Assembly (NCBI GenBank): GCA_963771025.1
Contig: CAVYRL010000008.1
Location: forward strand, 434,001-498,000
DNA: 64,000 nucleotides
From: Miltoncostaea sp963771025
GTDB lineage: Bacteria > Actinomycetota > Thermoleophilia > Miltoncostaeales > Miltoncostaeaceae
Direction: 5' to 3'
Shown here: positions 51,814 to 60,800 of the stretch, piece after piece
How the letters are laid out: each line of letters opens with the position of its first letter
Numbering within the stretch: the first letter of the stretch is position 1
Notes under the pieces: model-generated
Database searches by the model: none
Seen by the model: the letters and a program-made list of their open reading frames with translations, nothing else
What the model was told of the DNA's origin: nothing
Made by a program: the position numbers and the translations under genes

Positions 51814-52932
51814 CTACTTGATACCGGCCGTGTCGCAGGCGGCCTTGTAGGGCGGGGTGCAGATCTGCGCCACGCTCCACGTGCCGTCCTTGACGACGGT
51901 CTCGTTGATGTTGTCGACCGTGACCACGACCGGGTCGAAGATGATGCTCGGAACGTCCATCTTCCCGTTGTTGGTCGTGCCCGTGGTCGCGGGCTGCGAC
52001 GTTCCCTGGACCAGCGCCACGGCTGCCTCGGCGGCCGAGGAGGCCTCCGGGTTGGGAGCCTTGTAGATGGTCATGTACTGCGTGCCCGCCACGATGCGCT
52101 GAATGGCCGCCAGCTCGGCGTCCTGACCCGTGGTGGGACGGGTGGACGGATCGATGGCCCTACCCTTCATCGAGGCGATGGCGCCACCGGCGGTGCCGTC
52201 GTTGGCGGCGTACACACCCTGGAAGCCGTTCTTACCGAGCTTCGTGATGGCCTGGTCCATCTCGCCCTGGGCCTTGTCGGGGCTCCAGTCCGGCGTGTCG
52301 TACTCGGCGCCGATCTTGAGGCTGCTCGTGTCGAACACCGAGTGGGCGCCCGCCTTGAAGAGCTTGGCGTTGCCGTCCGTCGGCGCGCCGTTGATCATCA
52401 CGATCGTGCCGCTCGCGTTGCCGTCGGCGGTCATCTTGTCCACGAGCGAGGTGGCCTGGAGCCGGCCGACCTTCTCGTTGTCGTACGAGATGTACAGGTC
52501 GAGGTCGGAATTGGAGATCAGGCGGTCGTAGCTGATGACCGGGATCCCCTTGGCCTTGGCCTGGCTGGCGATCGCGCCTGCAGACGCGGCGTCGACCGGG
52601 TCGAGCACGAGCACCTTGGCGCCGTTGGTGATGGCGGCCTCGGCCTGCTGCTGCTGCTTGGCAGCGTCCTGGTCGGCGTTCGAGTAGATGACCGAGCAGT
52701 CAGGACACAGTTCCTTCACCTTGGCGATGAAGAGAGGCTTGTCCTGGGTCTCGTAGCGGGCCGTCTTGGTCTCCGGCAGGAGGAGGGCGATCTTGCCTCC
52801 CGTTCCGCCCGCTGCCGTCGTGTCCGAGCTGCCGCTGCTGCTACTGCTGCTGCCACACGCGGCGACACCCAGCGCGAGCGCGCCGATTGCCACGGCGGCG
52901 ATGATCGTGCGCCCCCTTGACTTGCTGTTCAC
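51814..52932 (-). CDS. Sugar ABC transporter substrate-binding lipoprotein (ChvE/XylF-like)
   Basis: The 372-residue product is a periplasmic-binding-protein I type lipoprotein: signal and lipobox (ALALGVAACGSS, Cys near residue 26), a Ser/Gly linker, then two lobes with KIALLLPETKTARYETQDKP, SNADQDAAKQQQQAEAAI and VYAANDGTAGGAI. The pattern suits xylose- or ChvE-like sugar capture. The GTG at 52932 has a GGGGGG stretch upstream. Heads the operon with the ATPase and permease. Confidence 0.92.
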   Translation of the reverse strand: MNSKSRGRTIIAAVAIGALALGVAACGSSSSSSGSSDTTAAGGTGGKIALLLPETKTARYETQDKPLFIAKVKELCPDCSVIYSNADQDAAKQQQQAEAAITNGAKVLVLDPVDAASAGAIASQAKAKGIPVISYDRLISNSDLDLYISYDNEKVGRLQATSLVDKMTADGNASGTIVMINGAPTDGNAKLFKAGAHSVFDTSSLKIGAEYDTPDWSPDKAQGEMDQAITKLGKNGFQGVYAANDGTAGGAIASMKGRAIDPSTRPTTGQDAELAAIQRIVAGTQYMTIYKAPNPEASSAAEAAVALVQGTSQPATTGTTNNGKMDVPSIIFDPVVVTVDNINETVVKDGTWSVAQICTPPYKAACDTAGIK

Positions 52933-53052
52933 ATGCCCCCCTTTGGTATCTGCGGGCCCGATGGGCCCTGAAACTCTCCGGGCCGCGCGACGGCCCCCCT
53001 GACGTTTCGGCCACACTATGCAACGATCGCCACGATGTCACGCGGAACGCCC

Positions 53053-54117
53053 TCACGCCCGGGGATCCGGAAGCGTGACCGGGCCCCCCAGGTGGTCGCT
53101 GGCGCGCGCGGCGTCGATCACCCGCAGCACCTGGACGGCCTCGAGCGCGGCGACCGGCGGCGGCCCGCCCTCGCGCAGCGCCCGCGCGACCCCGGCGTAG
53201 TAGGCCGGGTAGTCCCCCGGCTCGGTCGGCACCTCGCGCGCCGAATCCCCATCGTGCAGGCGCCCCCAGTTCGCGGGTGGCACCCGGCCCCACCCCGGGT
53301 CGCCCGGGCGCCCGCCGGTGCGCAGCGCCTCCTCCTGGGGGTCGAGCCCGAACGACTCGTAGGTGCCCGCCGTGCCCATCAGCCGAAAGCGCGGGCGAGG
53401 CGATGGCGCGAGCATGCTCGCCCCCAGGTGGCTGCGCTCACCGCCGGCATGGGTCAGCGAGACGAACACGTCGTCGTCGACCTCGGCGCCCTCGCGGGCG
53501 CGCGCGATCTCGGCATAGACACGCACGGGTGGGCCGAAGAGCACGATCGCCTGATCGATGATGTGGCTGCCCAGATCGGCGAGCAGGCCCCCGGCGTCCT
53601 GCGGCTCGGGCCGCTCGCGCCAGGCGTCCGCGGCGACGGCCGGCCTCCAGCGGTCGAAGCGCGAATCGAGGCGCACGACGCGACCCACCGCCCGCTCGGC
53701 CAGCAGGCGGCGCACGGTGAGGAAGTCGCCGTCCCAGCGCCGGTTCTGGAACACCGACAGCAGCACCCCCGCGGCATCGGCCTCGCGCGCGAGGTCGGCC
53801 CCCTCGTCGGCGTCGGGCGCCATGGGCTTGTCGATCACCACGGCGAGCCCCGCCGCGATGGCGGCGCGGGCGAGGGGCACGTGGGCGCGGTTGGGGGCCG
53901 CGACCACCACCAGGTCGATCTCGCGGGGCGACGCCCACAGCGCGTCGGCCGTGGCGACGACCCGCGCACCGGGATGGTCGGCGCGGGCCTGCGCGGCGCG
54001 CTCGGGATCGCCGGTCACGATGGCCGCGACGGCCATCTCCTGCGTGGCCGCGACCAGCGGGGCGTGGAACACCCGGCCGGCGAGGCCGTACCCGATGATC
54101 GCCACCCTGAGGTCCAT
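53053..54117 (-). CDS. Gfo/Idh/MocA family oxidoreductase
   Basis: The 354-residue product has an N-terminal NAD(P) fold (DLRVAIIGYGLAGRVFHAPL), the EKP-like IDKPMAPDADEG near residue 98, and the C-terminal substrate fold with GGLLADLGSHIIDQAIVLFG containing the active His near residue 178. Members oxidise or reduce sugars and inositols. It stands 120 bp upstream of the sugar ABC operon on the same strand, so it may act on the imported sugar. The ATG at 54117 was chosen at the first beta strand. Confidence 0.9.
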   Translation of the reverse strand: MDLRVAIIGYGLAGRVFHAPLVAATQEMAVAAIVTGDPERAAQARADHPGARVVATADALWASPREIDLVVVAAPNRAHVPLARAAIAAGLAVVIDKPMAPDADEGADLAREADAAGVLLSVFQNRRWDGDFLTVRRLLAERAVGRVVRLDSRFDRWRPAVAADAWRERPEPQDAGGLLADLGSHIIDQAIVLFGPPVRVYAEIARAREGAEVDDDVFVSLTHAGGERSHLGASMLAPSPRPRFRLMGTAGTYESFGLDPQEEALRTGGRPGDPGWGRVPPANWGRLHDGDSAREVPTEPGDYPAYYAGVARALREGGPPPVAALEAVQVLRVIDAARASDHLGGPVTLPDPRA

Positions 54118-54239
54118 CGGCTCACCGCCCACGACGAGTCGCCGTTGTGGGGCGAACCTACCGATCGAGGGTGCCGTGGGGACCTGTTTCGCGAGTGTGG
54201 CGAAGGAACCACGCCTCGCAGGGCGAAACAGCGACCCAC

Positions 54240-54413
54240 ATGAAGACCATTTTCGTCATCATCGGGGTCGTCGTGATCTTCGGAATCCTCTTCTCGAGCG
54301 GTGGCCTCGCCGGCGCGCTGTGCGTCCAGGGCGTGGGCTGCGTGCGCTCGGACGGCGCCGGCGTCAAGCTCGACAAGACCGAAACCGTGACCGTGTCTAC
54401 CGGGCGGCCGTGA
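54240..54413 (+). CDS. Small membrane protein
   Basis: The 57-residue product has an N-terminal helix (IFVIIGVVVIFGILFS) and a short exposed tail with two Cys, including GVGCVRSDG. No family is recognised. The stop overlaps the next GTG (GTGA), so it forms a pair with the following membrane protein. An AAGGAA-like ribosome site is 30 bp upstream only, so initiation is unclear. Confidence 0.6.
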   Translation: MKTIFVIIGVVVIFGILFSSGGLAGALCVQGVGCVRSDGAGVKLDKTETVTVSTGRP

Positions 54414-54898
54414 TTCGAGCGGTACGGATCCCCTTCGGTCCGGACTTCAAAGACCCAACCTGGCGGTGGGCCTCGTTTCTGATGGGCGTCGCCGCCTTCG
54501 TCGCGCTGCTGGCGATCGCCACGCTCGGTGGCATCTGGCTGATCGGCTGGTGGTGGTTCTTCGCGATCTTCCTCGCGATCCTGCTCAGCCTCCGGTCGGG
54601 GCGCGCCTGGGCGCGCGGCCTGCCCCCGCAGAGCACCTTCGCCGTGGCGCGCGAGCACGCCGCCGAGGCGCCGCGCCGCGCTCAGGTGCGCCCGCGCGAG
54701 TTCGGCCCCTTCTGGTGGGCCGTGTACTCCGTGTTCGTGCGGGCGCCGGTCGGGCTGGGCGACCTGGTGCTGACCGTCGGCTGGCGGCTCGCCGACGGCC
54801 TGTGGAGCACAAGCAGCGTCGAAGCCGGGCAGGATCCCCAGCTCGACGAGCTCGATTACACGAGCGATCTCCCGCAGCCGGACAAGGACACCTTCTAG
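54410..54898 (+). CDS. Hypothetical membrane protein
   Basis: The 162-residue product has two hydrophobic helices (MGVAAFVALLAIATLGGIWL and WWWFFAIFLAILLSL, residues ~23-64) followed by a hydrophilic domain containing FGPFWWAVYSVFVRAPVGLG, a further aromatic amphipathic stretch. The C-terminus is acidic. No family was recognised. It is translationally coupled to the small gene before it. Confidence 0.62.
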   Translation: MIRAVRIPFGPDFKDPTWRWASFLMGVAAFVALLAIATLGGIWLIGWWWFFAIFLAILLSLRSGRAWARGLPPQSTFAVAREHAAEAPRRAQVRPREFGPFWWAVYSVFVRAPVGLGDLVLTVGWRLADGLWSTSSVEAGQDPQLDELDYTSDLPQPDKDTF

Positions 54899-54919
54899 GC
54901 CGATCCGCGACGGGCGGAA

Positions 54920-54949
54920 TTGCCGCGAATGCGGGGCCTCGGGTAGCCT
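54920..54949 (+). promoter_or_regulatory. Promoter of the DUF4015-like gene
   Basis: TTGCCG (54920-54925) and TAGCCT (54944-54949) are separated by 18 bp. The ATG follows the -10 box by 7 bp, so the transcript should be leaderless. Confidence 0.5.
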
Positions 54950-54956
54950 CCCCGGG

Positions 54957-56636
54957 ATGGCGACCCACCGTCCGCCGGAGCGCGCGCGCGCATCCGAAGG
55001 TGCCGATCGACCCCCCCTCCGGCCAGATCCCGCGGGCACGGGACGACCTCCCGCGCCCGGGCGCAGGTGGCTGAAGGCGGTCGCGATCGGGCTGGGTGCG
55101 GTGATCTTCGGGTTCATGAGCGGCTTCGCCCTGCGCGGCTCCGGCCCGCAGATCGCGACCACCGGCCCGCCGCAGGACGCCTTCCTGGGCGCCACCGCCC
55201 GCGACGACCTGCTCTTCCGCATCACGTCCGACCTGCCGAGCCTGATGGACACGGCCAAGCTGGACTACGACGACGGCGACGTGATCGACCAGGCGCACAT
55301 CGGCGACGGCACGCTCACGTTCCGCCCGCGCGACCTGGCCGAGGGCACGCATACGCTCAACTTCAGCATGGACCAGCCGTTCGTGCCATGGCCGGTCCGG
55401 CGCAGCTGGACCTTCACGATCGACACCCACCGGCCGGAGATCAGGATCACCGGCCCCACCCGGCCCGCCGTCCGCGGCGCGCCGGTCGTGCTGTCGGGCA
55501 TCGTCAGCGAGCCGGCGCGGGTGACGGTGGACGACTCCGAGGTGAACGTCGGCCGCGACGGCCGCTTCTCGGTGACCTTCCCCACCCCGCCCGCGGCCGC
55601 CGTCGCGGTGCGCGCCACCGACCGCGCCGGCAACGTGCGCGCCGTCCGCACCGAGATCCCGGTGGCCTCCCGCGAGCCGCTGAAGCCCATCCGCGCGGTG
55701 CACATGACGGCCATCTCATGGGCCCTCCCGTCCCTGCGCGAGCCGGTCCTCGCGATGCTGCGGGCCGGCCAGATCAACGCCATCGAGCTCGACCTCAAGG
55801 ACGAGTCGGGCGTGATCGGGTACGACTCCACGGTCCCGCTCGGCCTCAAGATCGGCGCGGTCCAGCCCGAGTACGAGATCCGCAAGGCCGTCAAGGAGAT
55901 CCATGACCTCGGCGGTCGCGTGATCGGCCGCATCGTGGCCTTCCGCGACCCGATCCTGGCCAAGTACGCCTGGGCGCACGGCAACCGCGAGCAGGTGATC
56001 CAGGCCCCCGGCGGCACCGAGTACTCCGGCTACGGCGGCTTCACCAACTTCTCCGACCCGGCGGTGCGCCGATACAACATCGACATCGCCAAGGAGGCCG
56101 CCGGTCTCGGCGTCGATGACATCCTCTACGACTACGTCCGCCGGCCGGACGGCCCCCTCGAGACGATGGTGTTCCCCGGTCTGAAGGGCGGCGCACAGGC
56201 GTCGATCGTCTCCTTCCTGCGCGACGCGCGCGTGGCGCTCGACCCCACCGGGGCCTTCCTCGGCGCGTCGCTGTTCGGCATCGCCGCCGACCGCCCGGAG
56301 GAGGTGGCCCAGAACGTGCCCGAGATCGCCCGCAACGTCGACTACGTGGCGCCGCTGATCTACCCCTCCCACTGGGGCCCGGGCGTCTACGGTGTCGCCG
56401 TGCCCGAGCGCGAGCCGAAGAAGATCGTCGAGGAGTCCCTGATCCGCTTCAACAAGCTGACCGCGGGCACCGGCGCGCGCGTCGTCCCCTGGCTGCAGGA
56501 CTTCTCACTGGCGGTGCACTACGGGCCCAAGGAGGTCTGCGCGCAGATCGACGGCGCGAAGGCCGAGGGCGTGCACGAATACATCATGTGGGATGCCCTT
56601 GTGACCTACACCAGGGCCGGCTGCCTCACGCCCTAG
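54957..56636 (+). CDS. DUF4015-like putative glycoside-hydrolase-fold protein, membrane anchored
   Basis: The 559-residue product has a disordered Pro/Arg-rich N-terminus, one membrane helix (LKAVAIGLGAVIFGFMSGFAL, residues 39-59), two Ig-like beta domains (~65-245) and a C-terminal TIM barrel (~250-555) resembling DUF4015: AIELDLKDESGVIGYDS, RVIGRIVAFRDPILA, DDILYDYVRRPDG and YVAPLIYPSHWGPGVYG. Members are predicted glycoside hydrolases acting at the cell surface. The acidic residues in these motifs may be catalytic. The substrate is unknown. Confidence 0.85.
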   Translation: MATHRPPERARASEGADRPPLRPDPAGTGRPPAPGRRWLKAVAIGLGAVIFGFMSGFALRGSGPQIATTGPPQDAFLGATARDDLLFRITSDLPSLMDTAKLDYDDGDVIDQAHIGDGTLTFRPRDLAEGTHTLNFSMDQPFVPWPVRRSWTFTIDTHRPEIRITGPTRPAVRGAPVVLSGIVSEPARVTVDDSEVNVGRDGRFSVTFPTPPAAAVAVRATDRAGNVRAVRTEIPVASREPLKPIRAVHMTAISWALPSLREPVLAMLRAGQINAIELDLKDESGVIGYDSTVPLGLKIGAVQPEYEIRKAVKEIHDLGGRVIGRIVAFRDPILAKYAWAHGNREQVIQAPGGTEYSGYGGFTNFSDPAVRRYNIDIAKEAAGLGVDDILYDYVRRPDGPLETMVFPGLKGGAQASIVSFLRDARVALDPTGAFLGASLFGIAADRPEEVAQNVPEIARNVDYVAPLIYPSHWGPGVYGVAVPEREPKKIVEESLIRFNKLTAGTGARVVPWLQDFSLAVHYGPKEVCAQIDGAKAEGVHEYIMWDALVTYTRAGCLTP

Positions 56637-57037
56637 CCCGCCGGGCGCACGAGCACCACCGTCGGGTCGGCGCGCTCCAGGAGCGTCTCCAGCTGGGCCC
56701 TCATGCCGTTGCGCGGCACGCGGCCGATCTGCATCACGAGCACGTCGAAGGCCTCGGTATCGGTGACGCTGAGGACACCCTCCGAAAACGAGCGCGAGCG
56801 GAGCAGGCGCGTGTCGAACACGGACACCCCCGTGGCACTCCGCTCACCGGCGTCGAGCACGGCACAGGCGTCGGCCACCGCCCGGCCGAGGCTCGCGTCG
56901 AGCGGCTGGGCGTGCGGGACCACGACCACCGAGGCCAGCACCACCTCGCCCTCCGCCCCGGCCAGCGAGACGGCGCTTTCGAGGGCGGCGGCCGGGAAGA
57001 CCCGGTCCGTCGCCACGAGCACGCGGCGGCGGCTCAC
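56633..57037 (-). CDS. Universal stress protein-like domain
   Basis: The 134-residue product begins RRVLVATDRVFPAAALESAV, a USP-type beta-alpha start. The C-terminal GRVPRNGMRAQLETLLERADPTVVLVRP corresponds to the nucleotide-binding end, with the G-x2-G-x9-G motif largely degraded. It overlaps the KdpD N-terminal gene by 4 bp and may extend its USP module. An ATP-binding role is not assured. Confidence 0.7.
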   Translation of the reverse strand: MSRRRVLVATDRVFPAAALESAVSLAGAEGEVVLASVVVVPHAQPLDASLGRAVADACAVLDAGERSATGVSVFDTRLLRSRSFSEGVLSVTDTEAFDVLVMQIGRVPRNGMRAQLETLLERADPTVVLVRPAG

Positions 57038-58122
57038 CGGTCGGCCCTCCGGTGGCGGGCCGGGCGGTCGGCGAACAGGAGCACGTCGACCCCCTCGAGC
57101 CCATCGAGGAGGGCGGTGAGCAGGTCGCCGCGCACGCGCGAGAGCAGCCCGCGCCCCCGCTGCGGAGCGGCCATCGCCAGCCGGGTGACCTCGCGCTCCT
57201 TCGCCATGCGGACGACCGCCGAGCCCAGGTCGTCCCCGGGAACGGTCAGGAAATGCGCTCCGAGCATCACCGAGAGGGAGCGCACGAGCTCGCGCTGACG
57301 GGCGCCCTCCTCGTCAAGCCTGTCCTCCGGGGTCACCACGTCCAGCTCGGCACCCAGGCGACGCGCGGCCCTCCACGCGGCGCGCACCAGGCGCTGTGCA
57401 CCGAGCTCGGGCCGCACGATCACCATCACCCGCTCGACCAGCGGCGGCGTGCCGCCCTCGACGGGCGGGACGCCCCGCTGATTCTGGTCGTCCACCGCCC
57501 CGGCGACCTCCCGCAGCGAGATCTCGCGGAGCGCTCCGAGGTTCGCGGTTGTGAAGAAGTTCAGGAGCGCCGACTCGACGCGTTGGGCGGGGTACACCTT
57601 GCCCGCTTTGAGCCGTGCCTGAAGCGCCTCGGGGGTGAGGTCGACCAGCACCACCTCGTCCGCGTCGAGCAGGACGTTGTCGGGGATCGTCTCGCGCACG
57701 CGAACCCCGGTCATCTCGAAAACCCGATCATTGAGGCTCTCGAGATGCTGGACGTTAACCGTTGACATGACGTTGATGCCCGCGCCCAGCAGATCCTGGA
57801 CATCCTCGTAGCGCTTAGCGTGGCTCATTCCCGGCGCGTTGGTGTGGGCGAGCTCGTCGACCAACGCCAGATCCGGCCCGCGCGACCGCACCGCGGCCGT
57901 GTCCATCTCGCGGAGCGGCACGCCGCGGTGCTCCACCACGAGCGGCGCGACGATCTCGAGGCCGGCGGCCATGGCGGAGGTCTCGGGGCGGCCGTGGGGC
58001 TCGAGCCACCCGATCACGACGTCCTCGCCCTCGGCCTGGCGGTTGCCGCCCTCCTCGAGCATCGCGTAGGTCTTCCCCACCCCGGCGGCCATGCCGACGT
58101 AGACCGTCAGCTTGCCACCCAC
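57034..58122 (-). CDS. kdpD: Stand-alone KdpD N-terminal sensor (KdpD + USP domains, no kinase)
   Basis: The 362-residue product has the KdpD domain with Walker A YVGMAAGVGKTYAML near residue 8 and Walker B ALVDELAHTNAPG near residue 88, then a USP-like domain (residues ~225-350). The membrane region, DHp and HATPase of full KdpD are absent. It is the last gene but one of the kdp run. Truncated N-terminal KdpD proteins occur naturally in cyanobacteria. A kinase gene lies at the far end of the cluster, so sensor and kinase are encoded apart. Confidence 0.9.
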   Translation of the reverse strand: MGGKLTVYVGMAAGVGKTYAMLEEGGNRQAEGEDVVIGWLEPHGRPETSAMAAGLEIVAPLVVEHRGVPLREMDTAAVRSRGPDLALVDELAHTNAPGMSHAKRYEDVQDLLGAGINVMSTVNVQHLESLNDRVFEMTGVRVRETIPDNVLLDADEVVLVDLTPEALQARLKAGKVYPAQRVESALLNFFTTANLGALREISLREVAGAVDDQNQRGVPPVEGGTPPLVERVMVIVRPELGAQRLVRAAWRAARRLGAELDVVTPEDRLDEEGARQRELVRSLSVMLGAHFLTVPGDDLGSAVVRMAKEREVTRLAMAAPQRGRGLLSRVRGDLLTALLDGLEGVDVLLFADRPARHRRADR

Positions 58123-58125
58123 CGC

Positions 58126-60189
58126 CTACGCCCCGAACACGTTGTGGACGATGAGATCGATGAGCTTGATGCCGATGAACGGCACGATCACCCCGCCGAG
58201 TCCGTAGATCAAGAGGTTGCGGCGCAGCAGGCGCGTCGCCCCGATCGCACGGTACTTCACCCCCCGCAGGGCGAGCGGCACCAGGGCCGGGATCACCAGC
58301 GCATTGAAGATGACCGCCGAGATGATCGCGCTCTCGGGGCTGCCCAGGTTCATCACGTTGAGCGCGTCCAGCGGTCCCGTGCGCTGGCCCGAGGCGGCGT
58401 AGGCGGTGGCGAACACCGCCGGCAGGATCGCGAAGTACTTCGCGATGTCGTTCGCGATCGAGAAGGTGGTGAGCGCCCCCCGCGTGATCAGCAGCTGCTT
58501 GCCGACCTCGACGATCTCGATGAGCTTGGTGGGGTTGGAGTCGAGGTCGACCATGTTCCCGGCCTCCTTCGCGGCCGACGTGCCCGTGTTCATCGCCACC
58601 CCGACGTCGGCCTGGGCCAGAGCGGGGGCGTCGTTGGTGCCGTCGCCGGTCATCGCCACCAGGTGGCCCTTGCCCTGCTCCTCCCGGATCAGGGCCATCT
58701 TGTCCTCGGGCGTCGCCTGGGCGAGGAAGTCGTCGACCCCGGCCTCCGCGGCGATCGCCGCCGCCGTGAGGCGGTTGTCGCCGGTGATCATCACGGTCCG
58801 GATGCCCATACGGCGCAGCTCCGTGAAGCGCTGGGTCATGCCCTCCTTGACCACGTCCTTGAGGTGGATCACGCCGAGGGCCGTCGCGTCGCGGGCCACC
58901 ACCAGCGGCGTCCCCCCCGAGCGGGCGACCCGCTCGACGTCGGCCGTCAGGTCGGCGGGCATCGTGCCGGCGCGGGCGGTGACCCAGGTCTCGATGGAGT
59001 CGGCCGCGCCCTTGCGGATGTCCGTGCCGTTTGAGCGCACGCCGCTCATGCGGGTCTCGGCGGTGAACGGGACGAACTCCAAGCCGGCCAGCTCGTCGCG
59101 CTCGCGCAGGCCGAAGCGCTCCTTGGCGAGCACCACGATCGAGCGCCCCTCGGGCGTCTCGTCGGGCAGCGAAGAGAGCTGGGCGGCCTCGGCCAGCTCA
59201 CGCTCGCTGACGCCCCGGGCCGCGATGAACTCCGCTGCTTGGCGGTTGCCGAGGGTGATTGTGCCGGTCTTGTCGAGCAGCAGGGTGTCCACGTCGCCCG
59301 CGGCCTCCACCGCGCGCCCGCTCATGGCCAGCACGTTGCGCTGCACCAGCCGGTCCATCCCGGCGATGCCGATCGCCGACAACAGGGCGCCGATCGTCGT
59401 CGGGATCAGCGCCACCAGCAGCGCGATGATCACCGTGATCGAGACCTCGGTGCCCGCGTAGGTCGCCAGCGGCCGCAGGGTCGCGGCGACGGCGAGGAAG
59501 ACCACCGACAGGCCCGCGATGAGGATGTTGAGGGCGATCTCGTTGGGTGTCTTGCGCCGCGAGGTGCCCTCGACGAGGTTGATCATGCGGTCGAGGAAGC
59601 TGGCTCCGGGCTCCTGGGTGATGCGCACCACGATCCGGTCCGAGAGCACCCGCGTGCCGCCGGTGACCGCGCTGCGGTCGCCCCCGGACTCGCGGATGAC
59701 GGGCGCGGACTCGCCGGTGATGGCCGACTCGTCGACCGAGGCCACGCCCTCCACCACGTCGCCGTCGCCGGGGATCAGGTCGCCGGCCTCGCACACGACC
59801 ATGTCGCCGGGGTGCAGTTCCGCGGCCGCGATCAGCTCCTCGGCCCCGGCCTCGTCGAGGCGGCGGGCCATCAGCTCGCTGCGGGTGGCGCGCAGGGCGT
59901 TGGCCTGGGCCTTGCCGCGTCCCTCCGCGATCGCCTCGGCCAGGTTGGCGAAGATCACCGTGAGCCACAGCCACAGCGCGACGACGCCGGTGAAGGCCAG
60001 GCTGCCGGTCTCCCCGCGGACGAGGTCCGCGACGAAGATGCCGGTGGTGATCGCGCTGCCGAGCCAGACGACGAACATCACCGGATTGCGGAACTGGGTG
60101 CGCGGGTCGAGCTTGCGCAGCGACGCCCACAGCGCCGGGACGACGATGTCCGCCGTGAAGATCTTCCGCCGTTCCGCCTCGGTGCTCAT
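58126..60189 (-). CDS. kdpB: Potassium-transporting ATPase subunit B
   Basis: KdpB is the P-type ATPase catalytic subunit. The 687-residue product shows DKTGTITLG with the phosphorylated Asp near residue 308, the TGES loop (SAITGESAPV) near residue 155, TGDNRLTA and the GDGTNDAPAL hinge motif near residue 517, and at least seven membrane helices. It follows kdpC with an ATGA overlap, an order unlike the usual A-B-C. Confidence 0.97.
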   Translation of the reverse strand: MSTEAERRKIFTADIVVPALWASLRKLDPRTQFRNPVMFVVWLGSAITTGIFVADLVRGETGSLAFTGVVALWLWLTVIFANLAEAIAEGRGKAQANALRATRSELMARRLDEAGAEELIAAAELHPGDMVVCEAGDLIPGDGDVVEGVASVDESAITGESAPVIRESGGDRSAVTGGTRVLSDRIVVRITQEPGASFLDRMINLVEGTSRRKTPNEIALNILIAGLSVVFLAVAATLRPLATYAGTEVSITVIIALLVALIPTTIGALLSAIGIAGMDRLVQRNVLAMSGRAVEAAGDVDTLLLDKTGTITLGNRQAAEFIAARGVSERELAEAAQLSSLPDETPEGRSIVVLAKERFGLRERDELAGLEFVPFTAETRMSGVRSNGTDIRKGAADSIETWVTARAGTMPADLTADVERVARSGGTPLVVARDATALGVIHLKDVVKEGMTQRFTELRRMGIRTVMITGDNRLTAAAIAAEAGVDDFLAQATPEDKMALIREEQGKGHLVAMTGDGTNDAPALAQADVGVAMNTGTSAAKEAGNMVDLDSNPTKLIEIVEVGKQLLITRGALTTFSIANDIAKYFAILPAVFATAYAASGQRTGPLDALNVMNLGSPESAIISAVIFNALVIPALVPLALRGVKYRAIGATRLLRRNLLIYGLGGVIVPFIGIKLIDLIVHNVFGA

Positions 60190-60800
60190 GCGCGCCCGGG
60201 CGGGCCGGCGAGCCGGTCCAGGTCGAGGTTGAGCAGCAGGACGTTGACCCCGGGCTCGCCCAGGAAGCCGGCGACGCGCCCGTCGGTGTTGGTCGCGATC
60301 AGGCGCCGGACCGCCGCGAGCGGAACCCCGCGGACCGCGGCGACGCGGTGCGCCTGGAGGTCGGCGTTGGCGACCGAGATGTCCGGGTCGATGCCCGACG
60401 CGGAGGTGGTGATCATGTCCACGGGCAGGTCCTCCTGACGCAGACCGGGGGTGTACGGGCGCTCGAGCGTCAGGGCGTCGGCGATGTAGCCGTCCACGGC
60501 CTTCTTCAGGGCCAGGGTGTTGGGCCCGAGGTTGGCGAAGGTGGTGGCCGAGGGGTTGTCGGACGGCGTGGTGGCCGAAGGGCGGGTGTGGAAGTAGGCC
60601 GGCGAGGTGAACGCCTGGCCGGTGAGCTCGGATCCGACGACCGTCCCGTCGAGCCGGACCAGGCTGCCGTCGCCCTGCGCCGGGAACAGGATCCGGGCGG
60701 CGCCGGTCATCACCAGCGGGTAGACGATTCCCGTGATGACGGTGAGCACCACGATCATCCCGACGGCGACGCCGGCGAGGCGGAGGATGCGGTGACCCAT
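60186..60800 (-). CDS. kdpC: Potassium-transporting ATPase subunit C
   Basis: The 204-residue product has an N-terminal helix (GVAVGMIVVLTVITGIVYPLV) followed by the KdpC signatures AYFHTRPSATTPSDNPSATT (residues ~70-89) and DMITTSASGIDPDIS, with the closing GVNVLLLNLDLD. KdpC assembles with A and B and raises ATP affinity. It lies between kdpA and kdpB, overlapping both by 1-4 bp. Confidence 0.96.
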   Translation of the reverse strand: MGHRILRLAGVAVGMIVVLTVITGIVYPLVMTGAARILFPAQGDGSLVRLDGTVVGSELTGQAFTSPAYFHTRPSATTPSDNPSATTFANLGPNTLALKKAVDGYIADALTLERPYTPGLRQEDLPVDMITTSASGIDPDISVANADLQAHRVAAVRGVPLAAVRRLIATNTDGRVAGFLGEPGVNVLLLNLDLDRLAGPPGRA